DNA of 64,000 bases from Sphaerisporangium melleum (GTDB lineage Bacteria; Actinomycetota; Actinomycetes; Streptosporangiales; Streptosporangiaceae). The notes beneath the pieces were generated by a model. The model was not told the DNA's origin. It worked only from the letters and a program-made list of their open reading frames with translations, and ran no database searches. The stretch covers positions 18,120 to 82,119 of the forward strand of contig NZ_BMNT01000014.1 in assembly GCF_014646695.1 (NCBI RefSeq), given 5' to 3'. Of the stretch, positions 8,476 to 19,640 are shown piece by piece. The first letter of the stretch is position 1; every line of letters begins with the position of its first letter. The position numbers and the translations under genes were made by a program.

Positions 8476-9459
8476 TTGGACGTTTCCGTGTGGGCGTGGC
8501 TGGCCGTCATCGGCGGCCTGCTGGTCGTGCTGGCGTTCGACCTGTGGATCGTCGACAGAGGCGAACCGCGTGAGTTCTCGATGCGGCAGGCCGGTTTCTG
8601 GGTCGGTTTCTACGTCACGCTCGCCGTCCTTTTCGGCATCGGCATGTTCGCGGTCGCGGGAGCCGACCAGGCCGGGCAGTTCTTCGCCGGCTATCTCACC
8701 GAGTACAGCCTGAGCGTCGACAACCTCTTCGTCTTCTACATCATCATGGGCCGCTTCGCCGTGCCCCGCATCTACCAGCACAAGGTGCTGCTGGTCGGCA
8801 TACTGATGGCCCTGGTGATGCGCGGGGCGTTCATCTTGGTCGGCGCCGCCGCCCTCGAGCGGTTCGGCTGGCTGTTCTACGTGTTCGGGGCCTTCCTGCT
8901 GTACACCGCGGTGAACCTGCTGCGCGGCCACGACGAGGAGGAGTTCAAGGAGAACCTCCTGCTGCGCTGGGTGCGCCGCATCTTCCCCACCACGGACGGC
9001 TTCGTCGGCTCCAAGGTCACCGCCCGGATCGACGGCCGCCGCATGGTGACCCCCATGCTGATCGTGATGGTCGCAATCGGCACCACCGACCTGTTGTTCG
9101 CGCTCGACTCCATCCCGGCGATCTTCGGTCTCACCCAGGACGCCTTCATCGTCTTCACCGCCAACGCCTTCGCCCTGATGGGCCTGCGCCAGCTCTACTT
9201 CCTGCTCGGCGGCCTGCTGCAGCGGCTGGTGTACATCAGCTACGGCCTGTCGTTCATCCTGGCCTTCATCGGGGTCAAGCTCATCTTGGACGCCCTGCAC
9301 GGCAGCGGGGTCTCCTGGGCGCCCGAGGTGCCGATCTGGGTCTCACTCTCGGTCATCGGCGTCACGATGACGGTCACCACCGTGGCCAGCCTGATCAAGG
9401 CCAGGCGCGACCGGCGGTCGGGCGGCACCACGGCCCCGGCGAAGGTGTCCCAGGGGTAG
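8476..9459 (+). CDS. TerC/Alx-family integral membrane protein
   Basis: A 327-residue protein with about nine membrane helices and the family hallmark ending FAGYLTEYSLSVDNLFVF (two acidic residues in the membrane), repeated as TDLLFALDSIPAIFGLTQD in the second half. Members export metal ions; E. coli Alx and MntP-linked systems respond to manganese. The start is TTG 8476, set nine bases after GGAGG 8462-8466, and the frame begins with the first helix at once. The riboswitch leader makes Mn2+ export the best role. Older names call the family tellurium resistance; nothing here supports tellurite as the substrate. Confidence 0.9.
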   Translation: MDVSVWAWLAVIGGLLVVLAFDLWIVDRGEPREFSMRQAGFWVGFYVTLAVLFGIGMFAVAGADQAGQFFAGYLTEYSLSVDNLFVFYIIMGRFAVPRIYQHKVLLVGILMALVMRGAFILVGAAALERFGWLFYVFGAFLLYTAVNLLRGHDEEEFKENLLLRWVRRIFPTTDGFVGSKVTARIDGRRMVTPMLIVMVAIGTTDLLFALDSIPAIFGLTQDAFIVFTANAFALMGLRQLYFLLGGLLQRLVYISYGLSFILAFIGVKLILDALHGSGVSWAPEVPIWVSLSVIGVTMTVTTVASLIKARRDRRSGGTTAPAKVSQG

Positions 9460-9580
9460 CGAAATGGTGCATGAGCCGATTTGCTTGTCCAGTATTGCTA
9501 TGCAACGCCGACGGGATGGGTAACATTCGGCGACAAGTCACGAACCGGTCTCTACCCGCAAACATCACATAAGGTTCCCT

Positions 9581-10228
9581 GTGTCCAACGATTCGCCAAG
9601 CCACGGCCGCCGCCGCGTGCGGCTGGCACGTGGCGTCTCTCCGTGGCTGGTCCCGACCGCCGCCGCGGCCGCCGTCTCGGCGGTGCTGGCCCGGCGGTCG
9701 CGCCCATGGTTGCTCGCGGCGGCTCCGCTGACGGCTCTCACCGGCGCCATGGTGTGGTTCTTCCGCGACCCCGAGCGCGAGCCGGGCGACGGGCTGGTGC
9801 TGAGCCCCGCCGACGGCGTGGTGCAGAGCATCGACCCCCAGCCGGACGGGCGCACCCGCGTCGCGATCTTCATGAGCCCGCTCAACGTCCACGTGAACCG
9901 CGCGCCGGCCGAGGGAACGGTGACCTCGATGCGTCACGTCCCGGGCGGCTTCCGGCCGGCGTTCGACAAGGACAGCGACCAGAACGAGCGGGTCGTCTGG
10001 CACCTCGCCACGCCGATCGGCGACCTGGAGCTCGTGCAGATCGCCGGCGCCGTGGCGCGACGCATCGTGCCGTACCTCGGCGTGGGCGCCAAGGTCGCGC
10101 AAGGGCAGCGCATCGGGCTGATCCGCTTCGGCTCGCGCGTGGACATCTACCTTCCCGAAGGGATCGCCCCGGCGGTGAGCGTGGGGCAGCGTACGACGGC
10201 AGGGGTGACTCGCATTGACCGCGGCTGA
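9581..10228 (+). CDS. psd: phosphatidylserine decarboxylase proenzyme
   Basis: The 215-residue protein is the short actinobacterial form. An N-terminal membrane segment (about residues 20-60) is followed by WFFRDPERE and SPADGVV. The self-cleavage site is FGSR with Gly184-Ser185, the serine becoming the pyruvoyl group. It converts phosphatidylserine to phosphatidylethanolamine at the membrane. GTG 9581 has only a weak AAGGT ahead. It overlaps pssA by 14 bases, so substrate synthesis and decarboxylation are coupled. The 121 bases upstream hold a small inverted repeat TTGC-TAT-GCAA at 9495-9505 of unknown meaning. Confidence 0.92.
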   Translation: MSNDSPSHGRRRVRLARGVSPWLVPTAAAAAVSAVLARRSRPWLLAAAPLTALTGAMVWFFRDPEREPGDGLVLSPADGVVQSIDPQPDGRTRVAIFMSPLNVHVNRAPAEGTVTSMRHVPGGFRPAFDKDSDQNERVVWHLATPIGDLELVQIAGAVARRIVPYLGVGAKVAQGQRIGLIRFGSRVDIYLPEGIAPAVSVGQRTTAGVTRIDRG

Positions 10229-11054
10229 GGCAGACTGGTCCATGGAGGGCGAGGAGGAGGACGAAGAGCCCCGAGGGCCGGTCGGCAAGGCGTTCCGGCT
10301 GTCGGCGGCCGACTCGCTGTCCATCGGCAACGCGGTGTGCGGGTTCCTCGCGGTGTGCGTCCTCGCCTGGTCGGCGATCACGCAGTTGCAGGTCAACCGG
10401 GAGTTCGAGTCCGACCCCCGCTACTTCGCGACCGCGGTGGTGCTGCTGCTGATCGGCGCCACCTGCGACCTGTTCGACGGCCTGGTCGCCCGCAGGTTCC
10501 GCGCCTCGGCCATGGGCGCCGAGCTGGACAACCTCGCCGACGTGATCAGCTTCGGTTTCGCCCCGGCGTTCATGGTGGTGGCCTGGGCGGGCTTTTCGCA
10601 CAAGCTGCCGCTTTGGATCGTTCTGGCGGCCGCCGTCTCGGTGCTGGTCGCCGGCGTCGTGCGCCTGGCGCGGTTCGCGTGCGTGAAGACCAAGAGCGGC
10701 GACTTCATGGGCCTGCCGATTCCGATGGGCGCCATGACCGTCGTGTCGATCGTGCTGCTGTTCCAGCCGTCCTACCTCACCCTGCTCGGCATCTTCGCCG
10801 TGGCCTGGCTCATGGTCAGCCGCATCGAGTACCCCAAGCCCAAGGGCAACCTCGCGGCCGTCGTGCTCGGCTGGATCATGATCAATGTGGCCTGCCTGGT
10901 GGTGTGGGCCGCCGACCTGTCCGGCGGCGACCTGCTGATCCAGATCGGCGCCTGCATGCAGATCGCCCTGGTGTCGGCGATCCCGCTGCGTGTGCTGATG
11001 TTCAAGCGCGAGCAGCGCAAGGAGCGCAAGGAGACCGAGGCGGCGATCCGCTAG
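10215..11054 (+). CDS. pssA: CDP-diacylglycerol-serine O-phosphatidyltransferase
   Basis: A CDP-alcohol phosphatidyltransferase with the full D-G-x2-A-R-x8-G-x3-D-x3-D motif (FDGLVARRF ... GAELDNLAD) and about eight membrane helices. It condenses CDP-diacylglycerol with serine to give phosphatidylserine, the substrate of the overlapping psd. The likely start is TTG 10215 inside psd; ATG 10242 is an alternative that would remove nine residues. The N-terminal 30 residues are very acidic (EGEEEDEE). Transcription should stop at the hairpin 11063-11101. Confidence 0.92.
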   Translation: MTAAEADWSMEGEEEDEEPRGPVGKAFRLSAADSLSIGNAVCGFLAVCVLAWSAITQLQVNREFESDPRYFATAVVLLLIGATCDLFDGLVARRFRASAMGAELDNLADVISFGFAPAFMVVAWAGFSHKLPLWIVLAAAVSVLVAGVVRLARFACVKTKSGDFMGLPIPMGAMTVVSIVLLFQPSYLTLLGIFAVAWLMVSRIEYPKPKGNLAAVVLGWIMINVACLVVWAADLSGGDLLIQIGACMQIALVSAIPLRVLMFKREQRKERKETEAAIR

Positions 11055-11062
11055 CCACGCCC

Positions 11063-11101
11063 GGACGGCCCGGCCTCTCCTCGCGGGAGGCCGGGCCGTC
11101 C
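11063..11101. terminator. bidirectional terminator between pssA and the convergent hydrolase gene
   Basis: A perfect 15-bp stem, 11063-11077 with 11087-11101, and a 9-base loop lies between the stops of two converging genes. It is GC-rich with no T tract, as usual in actinomycetes. Confidence 0.8.
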
Positions 11102-11145
11102 TGTCGTTCCCGGACCGGGCCGGTGCGCCCAGGCGGTCGCAGGCT

Positions 11146-11790
11146 CTACCAGCCGCGGGCGCGCCACTCGGGCAGCGACGGGCGCTCGGCGCCGAGCGTG
11201 GTGTCCTTGCCGTGGCCCGGGTACACCCACGTCTCGTCGGGCAGCCGGTCGAAGATCCGCTCCACCACGTCGCCGTAGAGCCGGTCGAACCGGGCGGGGT
11301 CGCGCTCGGTGTTGCCCACCCCGCCGGGGAACAGCGAGTCGCCGGTGAACAGGTGGGCGTTCTGGAACAGCAGCGCGATCGAGCCCGGCGTGTGGCCGCG
11401 CAGGTGGATCACGTCGAGGGTGACCACACCGACGGTGACCTTGTCGCCGTGCTCGACCGGACGGGTGACCGGCACCGGCAGGTGCGGGGCGTCGAGCGGG
11501 TGGGCGACGGTCTCGGCGCCGGTCGCCTTGACCACCTCGGCCAGGGCAGTCCAGTGGTCCCGGTGGCGGTGGGTGGTCACGACCTGGCTGATCGGCAGGT
11601 CGCCGATGAGCTCCAGCAGCCGGTCGGGCTCGGCGGCGGCGTCGATCAGCAGCCCGTCGCCGGTCTCCCGGCAGCGCAGGAGATAGGCGTTGTTGCCGAA
11701 GCCGCCGACCTCCAGCTTGCTGATCGTCAGGTCGGGCAACTCGCGTACATCGGCGGGGCCGCCGGCGGTCACATCACCGGTATAGGTCAT
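11146..11790 (-). CDS. metallo-beta-lactamase-fold hydrolase (glyoxalase II-like)
   Basis: The 214-residue protein has the zinc motif THRHRDHW (H-x-H-x-D-H), then RGHTPGS, TGDSLF and YPGHG, the five conserved MBL blocks. Glyoxalase II-like thioesterases of this size hydrolyse thiol esters; in actinomycetes the thiol would be mycothiol. That fits its 4-base overlap with the mycothiol-dependent isomerase-like gene just upstream on the same strand. The precise substrate is unknown. Confidence 0.85.
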   Translation of the reverse strand: MTYTGDVTAGGPADVRELPDLTISKLEVGGFGNNAYLLRCRETGDGLLIDAAAEPDRLLELIGDLPISQVVTTHRHRDHWTALAEVVKATGAETVAHPLDAPHLPVPVTRPVEHGDKVTVGVVTLDVIHLRGHTPGSIALLFQNAHLFTGDSLFPGGVGNTERDPARFDRLYGDVVERIFDRLPDETWVYPGHGKDTTLGAERPSLPEWRARGW

Positions 11791-12596
11791 GGGTACTCCT
11801 CAGGTGGCGTCGCCGGCAGGCCGGGCGGCGGCGTCATCGCCCACCGCGGCGCCGCCGGGGGCTTCCCCGCCAGCCTAAGCCTCGCCACCCCGTCCCGATC
11901 ATCCTCCTCGCGTACGCCCACCGGCATCCGCGGATCGCCGGGGCCGAGGCGGCCGGTGACCCAGGCCAGCACGGCGGCGGGCGGCCCTTCCACGGCCGGT
12001 CCTTCGCCGAGGCCCGTCCAGGACCGCTCGTCCGCATGAACCGCCCTCACCTGGCTCTCGCCGCGCGGCCAGAGCGCCATCACCTCGTGCAACTCGCGCC
12101 ACACGAAGGGCTCGGGCCAGTCGGCCCAGGTGTAGCCCGCGCCGAGGTCCACGTGGTGGAACTCCACCTCCCTGATCCTGCGCACCAGGATGTACCAGGC
12201 GGGGTGCTCGGAGTCGCTCATGGTGCCCACCGTCGCGGCCCAGGCGTGGCCGGGCAGGCCGTCGATGGCGGCCTCGAGCCGGGCCGCGCTTTCGGCGATG
12301 TCGGTGTGCTGCTCCTTCGCGGGCCGCGCGGCTCCTTCGGCTATCCCCGTCTCTCTGGCCTCCTGCGTTGGGTACTGTGGTGTGTACAGACCTGTCCCGG
12401 CCCACGTCACGAGGTTGACGTGGCTGTCGGCGTTGCGGGCGACGTGGGCCAGCACGTGGCCGCGCGTCCAGCCCGGAAGCAGGGAGGGGGCCGTGACGTC
12501 CGGGTCGGTCAACGCGGCCGTGGTCGCGAGCAACCGGTCCGTGGCCGCGGCGAGTTCGGCGCGGAGGGCTTTCAGAACCGTCATGCGAACCATCAT
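11787..12596 (-). CDS. maleylpyruvate isomerase-family mycothiol-dependent enzyme
   Basis: A 269-residue protein of the DinB-like four-helix type. GWTRGHVLAHVARNA carries the first metal histidine and REVEFHHVDLG carries the Glu-x3-His pair of the family. Known members use mycothiol and a divalent metal, for example in gentisate degradation, but most paralogues have no assigned substrate. Coupling to an MBL thioesterase suggests a mycothiol-adduct detoxification pair. The start is ambiguous: ATG at 12596, 12593 or 12584 all follow a GGGGA ribosome site at differing distances. Confidence 0.8.
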   Translation of the reverse strand: MMVRMTVLKALRAELAAATDRLLATTAALTDPDVTAPSLLPGWTRGHVLAHVARNADSHVNLVTWAGTGLYTPQYPTQEARETGIAEGAARPAKEQHTDIAESAARLEAAIDGLPGHAWAATVGTMSDSEHPAWYILVRRIREVEFHHVDLGAGYTWADWPEPFVWRELHEVMALWPRGESQVRAVHADERSWTGLGEGPAVEGPPAAVLAWVTGRLGPGDPRMPVGVREEDDRDGVARLRLAGKPPAAPRWAMTPPPGLPATPPEEYP

Positions 12597-12773
12597 TTCC
12601 CCATCGGTCCGTTCCCACGCGACCGTCCGCGGGCACGGGGCCCCCGGCTCGCCGCGCCTGCTCCGCCGGAGGGCGGGAAAACTGTCGGACCCCGTCGTTA
12701 CAGTGGCGGCGACTAGTCAGAGGTGGCCGTCTGCGGCCGCCGTGGATCGCAACCCCAACATGAGAGATCTGCT

Positions 12774-15614
<2,841 letters not shown>

Positions 15615-15623
15615 CCCGCCCGC

Positions 15624-15651
15624 GGCGCTCCGGCCACCGGGCCGGAGCGCC
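15624..15651 (+). terminator. terminator after uvrA
   Basis: A perfect 12-bp stem, 15624-15635 with 15640-15651, and a 4-base loop (ACCG) lies ten bases after the uvrA stop, followed by GTCTTCTCG. In the remaining gap to 15901 I see only a possible promoter for the next gene (TTGGGC at 15791-15796 and CATACT at 15812-15817, a short 15-base spacing). Confidence 0.8.
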
Positions 15652-15901
15652 GTCTTCTCGATGCCCCGCCGGAGGGGGCCGGAACGTCTCCGGGAGACCG
15701 GCCGCCCGGGATACAGTGCGCGTCTTCGAGAGCGATGCCCGAATGTGGCAGGGTCTCTCAGGGGCCGCCGGCTGCGGCGGAAGACTGATCTTGGGCTTAC
15801 GGGTAATTGTGCATACTGCCGAAGTCACAGGTGCCTCATGCTGAACTGGTGCGGGGCGTGGGCCGTAGCACGTGATGACGCAATCTGAGGAAGGCTGACA
15901 T

Positions 15902-16366
15902 ATGAGCGAGATGGACACGACACGGCGTGCGGTGATGCTCGGGGCCGGCGGTGCGGGTCTGGCGGTCGCGCTGACCGCCTGCGGCGGATACGGGACGTCG
16001 GCGACCACCTCCGGGGGCGACTCCGCGGGCGAGCCGGCGGCCTCCTCGGACCCGGGAGGGAAGGACGCCGGCTCCGGCGCGGGCGGCCTGGCCAAGACGA
16101 GCGACATCCCCACCGGCGGCGGCAAGATCTTCAAGGACGAGAAGATCGTCATCACCCAGCCGAGCGACGGTCAGTTCAAGGCGTTCAGCGCCCTGTGCAC
16201 CCACCAGGGGTGCCCGGTCGGCTCCGTCTCCGGCGGGACGATCAACTGCCCGTGCCACGGGAGCAAGTTCAAGATCTCCGATGGCTCGGTGGTCGACGGC
16301 CCGGCGAGCCGGCCGCTGGAGGAGAAGCAGATCAAGGTCGACGGCGACTCGATCAGCCTGGCCTGA
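15902..16366 (+). CDS. Rieske [2Fe-2S] lipoprotein, Tat-exported
   Basis: A 154-residue protein. A twin-arginine start (TTRRAVML) leads into a hydrophobic run and the lipobox LTAC, so the mature protein would be lipid-anchored at Cys25 outside the membrane. A Gly/Ser/Ala-rich linker (about 28-62) precedes the Rieske fold with CTHQGC and CPCHGS, which bind a [2Fe-2S] cluster through two Cys and two His. It is too small to be the QcrA subunit of the bc1 complex. GAGGAAGG at 15888-15895 supports the ATG. Its redox partner is unknown and no obvious partner gene is adjacent. Confidence 0.88.
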   Translation: MSEMDTTRRAVMLGAGGAGLAVALTACGGYGTSATTSGGDSAGEPAASSDPGGKDAGSGAGGLAKTSDIPTGGGKIFKDEKIVITQPSDGQFKAFSALCTHQGCPVGSVSGGTINCPCHGSKFKISDGSVVDGPASRPLEEKQIKVDGDSISLA

Positions 16367-16788
16367 CCGCCGGGCGTCCGTCGCGGGCGGGTGGGGCGGA
16401 GGAGACCGGAACCCTCCGCCCCCGGCCCACGCCGGTACACGGCCGGCGCACCGCGCCGCGACCTGCCGGGCCCGCGCCGGTGTGCCGGAGCTCTTCCGGG
16501 ACCAGGCCGGGAGGCTCCGGCTCCCCGCGGAGCGCGTCGGCGAGAACGACGCACGCGCGGACGATCGCGACGGCCCGGCCGTCGGTTCACCGGCCGCTCG
16601 TCTCGCATGATCCGGCCCCTCCGTGCCACGGCTGCGGACATCGTGCGCCGTGCCGCGGATCGCCCGGCTCGCGCCGTCGCCGCGGCCGGCTTCGCGGGGG
16701 CGATGATCTACGGGGCGGGGGGTGGGGGTCCCCTGCGGCGGGTGCCGAAAGCCCTGTTCTGTCGGCGGAGGCGGATAGGCTTTCTGTT
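16367..16788. other. intergenic region with a terminator hairpin
   Basis: A 422-base gap. A 10-bp stem, 16393-16402 with 16413-16422, ends the Rieske gene. Just before uvrC, TAGGCT at 16776-16781 lies seven bases ahead of the GTG and there is no clear ribosome site, so uvrC could be read from a leaderless RNA. The short open frames in this gap lack ribosome sites and protein-like composition. Confidence 0.55.
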
Positions 16789-18705
16789 GTGGCGAGATCC
16801 GCAAGCAGCCCCCTGAGTTTCCGTCCCGAGCCGGGGTCGATCCCTGAGTCCCCCGGTGTCTACCGCTTCCGGGACGAGCATGGCCGGGTCATCTACGTGG
16901 GCAAGGCCAAGAGTCTGCGCCAGCGGCTCAACTCCTACTTCGCCGACTTCGCCGGGCTCCACCCGCGCACCCAGACCATGCTCACCACCGCCGCGCGCGT
17001 CGACTGGACCGTCGTCGGCACCGAGGTCGAGGCCCTCCAGCTCGAATACTCCTGGATCAAGGAGTTCGACCCGCGCTTCAACGTCAAATACCGCGACGAC
17101 AAGTCCTATCCCTACCTCGCCGTGACCATGGGGGACGACTTCCCCCGGGTGCAGGTCATGCGCGGCGCCAAGCGCAAGGGAACCCGCTACTTCGGGCCCT
17201 ACTCCCACGCCTGGGCCATCAGGGAGACCGTCGACCTGCTGCTGCGCGTCTTCCCGGTGCGCACCTGCTCGGCCGGTGTGTTCAAGCGGGCCGGGCAGAT
17301 CGGCCGGCCCTGCCTGCTCGGCTACATCGACAAGTGCTCGGCCCCGTGCGTCGGCAAGGTGACCCCCGAGCAGCACCGCGAGCTCGCCGAGGACTTCTGC
17401 GACTTCATGGCGGGCAACACCGGCCGGTTCATCAAACGGCTGGAGCGGGCCATGCGCGAGGCCGCCGCCACCGAGGAGTACGAAAGGGCGGCCCGGCTCC
17501 GCGACGACATCCAGGCACTGCAGCGGGCGCTGGAGAAGCAGGCCGTGGTGCTCGGCGAGGGCACCGACGCCGACGTGGTCGCCCTCTCGCAGGACGCTCT
17601 GGAAGCCGCGGTCCAGGTCTTCTACGTGCGCGGCGGCCGCATCCGCGGCCAGCGGGGCTGGGTGGTCGACAAGGTGGAGGAGGCCTCGTCCGCCGAGCTG
17701 GTCGAGCACTTCCTGCTCCAGATGTACGGCGAGGCCGCCCCCGAGGCCGTGCCGCGCGAGGTGCTGGTGCCCGTCCTGCCGCCGGAGGCGGACGCCGTCG
17801 CCGAGTTGCTCACCGAGCAGCGCGGCGCCCGGGTCGAGGTGCGCGTGCCCCAGCGCGGCGACAAGAAGGCCCTGCTGGAGACCGTCGAGCGCAACGCCAA
17901 GGAGTCGCTGGCCCAGCACAAGCTGCGCAGGGCGAGTGACCTGACCACCCGCAGCCGCGCCCTGCAGGAGATCGCCGACGCGCTCGACCTCGACCAGGCC
18001 CCGCTGCGCATCGAGTGCTACGACGTCTCCCACCTGCAGGGCGACGACGTCGTGGCGTCGATGGTGGTCTTCGAGGACGGTCTGGCCCGCAAGAGCGAGT
18101 ACCGCCGGTTCGCGATCCGCGGCACCGCGGGCCAGGGCGACGTCGCCTCCATCTACGAGGTGATCCAGCGCCGGTTCAAACGCCACCTGGAGGAACGCGC
18201 GCAGACCGGCGAGCTGGACCCCGAGCCGATCGATCCCGAGACCGGCAGGCCGCGCAGGTTCGCCTACCCGCCCAACCTCGTGGTCGTCGACGGCGGCCCG
18301 GCACAGGTGGCCGCCGCCCAGCGCGCCCTGGATGAGCTCGGTGTGGACGACGTGGCGGTGAGCGGCCTGGCCAAGCGGCTGGAGGAGGTCTGGCTGCCCG
18401 GCGACGACCAGCCGGTCATCCTGCCCAGAAGCAGCGAGGGCCTTTATCTTCTGCAGAGGGTGCGTGATGAGGCGCACCGTTTCGCCATCACCTACCATCG
18501 TTCGAAACGTTCGAAGTCTGTCAAAGAAAGCGTTCTGGACGAGATCCGAGGGCTCGGTTCGGCACGGAAGCAGGCTTTGCTGAAACGCTTCGGGTCCGTC
18601 AAGCGGTTGCGGGGGGCGACGGTCGACGAGATCCGCGAGGTTCCGGGCATCGGGCTGTCGACCGCCGAGGCGATCGTTGCGGCACTGAAGGGGGAGGGCA
18701 CATGA
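16789..18705 (+). CDS. uvrC: excinuclease ABC subunit C
   Basis: The 638-residue dual-incision nuclease. The GIY-YIG domain (SPGVYRFRD ... [14 protein letters not shown]) covers residues about 20-100. The UVR helix that binds UvrB is near 214-246, and the RNase H-like C-terminal nuclease ([20 protein letters not shown]) starts near 407. Tandem helix-hairpin-helix motifs close the protein ([20 protein letters not shown] ... [13 protein letters not shown]). GTG 16789 gives the expected N-terminus. It overlaps rapZ by 4 bases (ATGA), the conserved actinobacterial arrangement. Confidence 0.96.
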   Translation: MARSASSPLSFRPEPGSIPESPGVYRFRDEHGRVIYVGKAKSLRQRLNSYFADFAGLHPRTQTMLTTAARVDWTVVGTEVEALQLEYSWIKEFDPRFNVKYRDDKSYPYLAVTMGDDFPRVQVMRGAKRKGTRYFGPYSHAWAIRETVDLLLRVFPVRTCSAGVFKRAGQIGRPCLLGYIDKCSAPCVGKVTPEQHRELAEDFCDFMAGNTGRFIKRLERAMREAAATEEYERAARLRDDIQALQRALEKQAVVLGEGTDADVVALSQDALEAAVQVFYVRGGRIRGQRGWVVDKVEEASSAELVEHFLLQMYGEAAPEAVPREVLVPVLPPEADAVAELLTEQRGARVEVRVPQRGDKKALLETVERNAKESLAQHKLRRASDLTTRSRALQEIADALDLDQAPLRIECYDVSHLQGDDVVASMVVFEDGLARKSEYRRFAIRGTAGQGDVASIYEVIQRRFKRHLEERAQTGELDPEPIDPETGRPRRFAYPPNLVVVDGGPAQVAAAQRALDELGVDDVAVSGLAKRLEEVWLPGDDQPVILPRSSEGLYLLQRVRDEAHRFAITYHRSKRSKSVKESVLDEIRGLGSARKQALLKRFGSVKRLRGATVDEIREVPGIGLSTAEAIVAALKGEGT

Positions 18706-19640
18706 GCGAGCAGACCGGCGGCACCGGGCGCGACCCTTCGCGGCCGCCGCCCGCCGAGCGGGGACGAAGGGGCGTGGTGGGCGACACCGCCTTCGTCATC
18801 GTCACCGGCATGTCCGGCGCGGGGCGCAGCACGGCGGCCAAGGCCCTGGAGGATCTCGGCTGGTTCGTGATCGACAACCTGCCTCCCGGCATGCTGTTCG
18901 CCATGGCCGAGGAGGCCGGGCGGGTCAAGCTGCCGACCGACAAGGTCGCCGCCGTCGTGGACGTGCGCAGTCTCGCGTTCACCACCGACCTCAACAGCGC
19001 CATCGAGGAGCTCGAGGCACGCGGCGTCGGGGTGCGCGTGGTGTTCCTGGAGGCCAGTGACGAAGAGCTCGTGCGCCGCTTCGAGAACGTCCGCCGCCCG
19101 CACCCGCTGCAGGGCGAGGGACGGCTGGTCGACGGCATCGCCCGCGAGCGAGGCATCCTGCGCGAGGTGCGCGCCAATGCCGACCTGGTCATCGACACCT
19201 CATCGCACAACGTGCACGAGCTGCGCGGCAAGATCGTCTCGTTCTTCGGCGGCGACCACCGTCCCGGCCTGCGGGTCAACATCGTGTCCTTCGGCTTCAA
19301 GTACGGTCTGCCGGTGGACGCCGACCTGGTGGTCGACTGCAGGTTCCTGCCCAACCCCCACTGGGTGCCCGAGCTGCGCCCGATGACCGGGCTGGAGACC
19401 CCGGTGCGCGAGTACGTCCTCAGCCAGCCGGGCGCCAAGGAGTTCCTGGACGGCTACGAGGAGGTCCTCGGCGTGGTCGCGGCCGGGTACGTCCGCGAGG
19501 GCAAGGGCTACGCCACCCTGGCGGTCGGCTGCACCGGCGGCCGGCACCGCAGCGTCGCGATGGCCGAGCAGATCGGCGCCCGCCTGCGCGAGCGCGACAT
19601 GGAGGTCCAGGTCAGCCACCGGGATGTGGGCCGCGAGTGA
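18702..19640 (+). CDS. rapZ: RapZ/YvcJ-family P-loop protein
   Basis: A 312-residue nucleotide-binding protein. Walker [10 protein letters not shown] is at residues 36-44 and VDVRS follows in the first domain. The second domain ends with the conserved [14 protein letters not shown] run. In E. coli RapZ steers decay of the GlmZ RNA; in Gram-positives the YvcJ homologue binds and hydrolyses nucleotides and its target is not settled. The N-terminal 25 residues (Gly/Arg/Pro-rich) are an actinobacterial extension. It is sandwiched between uvrC and yvcK with 4-base overlaps on both sides, so the three are translationally coupled. Confidence 0.93.
   Translation: MSEQTGGTGRDPSRPPPAERGRRGVVGDTAFVIVTGMSGAGRSTAAKALEDLGWFVIDNLPPGMLFAMAEEAGRVKLPTDKVAAVVDVRSLAFTTDLNSAIEELEARGVGVRVVFLEASDEELVRRFENVRRPHPLQGEGRLVDGIARERGILREVRANADLVIDTSSHNVHELRGKIVSFFGGDHRPGLRVNIVSFGFKYGLPVDADLVVDCRFLPNPHWVPELRPMTGLETPVREYVLSQPGAKEFLDGYEEVLGVVAAGYVREGKGYATLAVGCTGGRHRSVAMAEQIGARLRERDMEVQVSHRDVGRE

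Noticed and set aside
12675..12704. SigR-type promoter (GGGAAA ... CGTTAC) ahead of uvrA
   Set aside because: The spacing is about two bases short of the usual SigR spacing and the -35 lacks the final T; an ordinary -10 (TACAGT) explains the site as well.
15661..15888. 75-codon plus-strand frame between uvrA and the Rieske gene
   Set aside because: No ribosome site and it overlaps the probable promoter of the Rieske gene.
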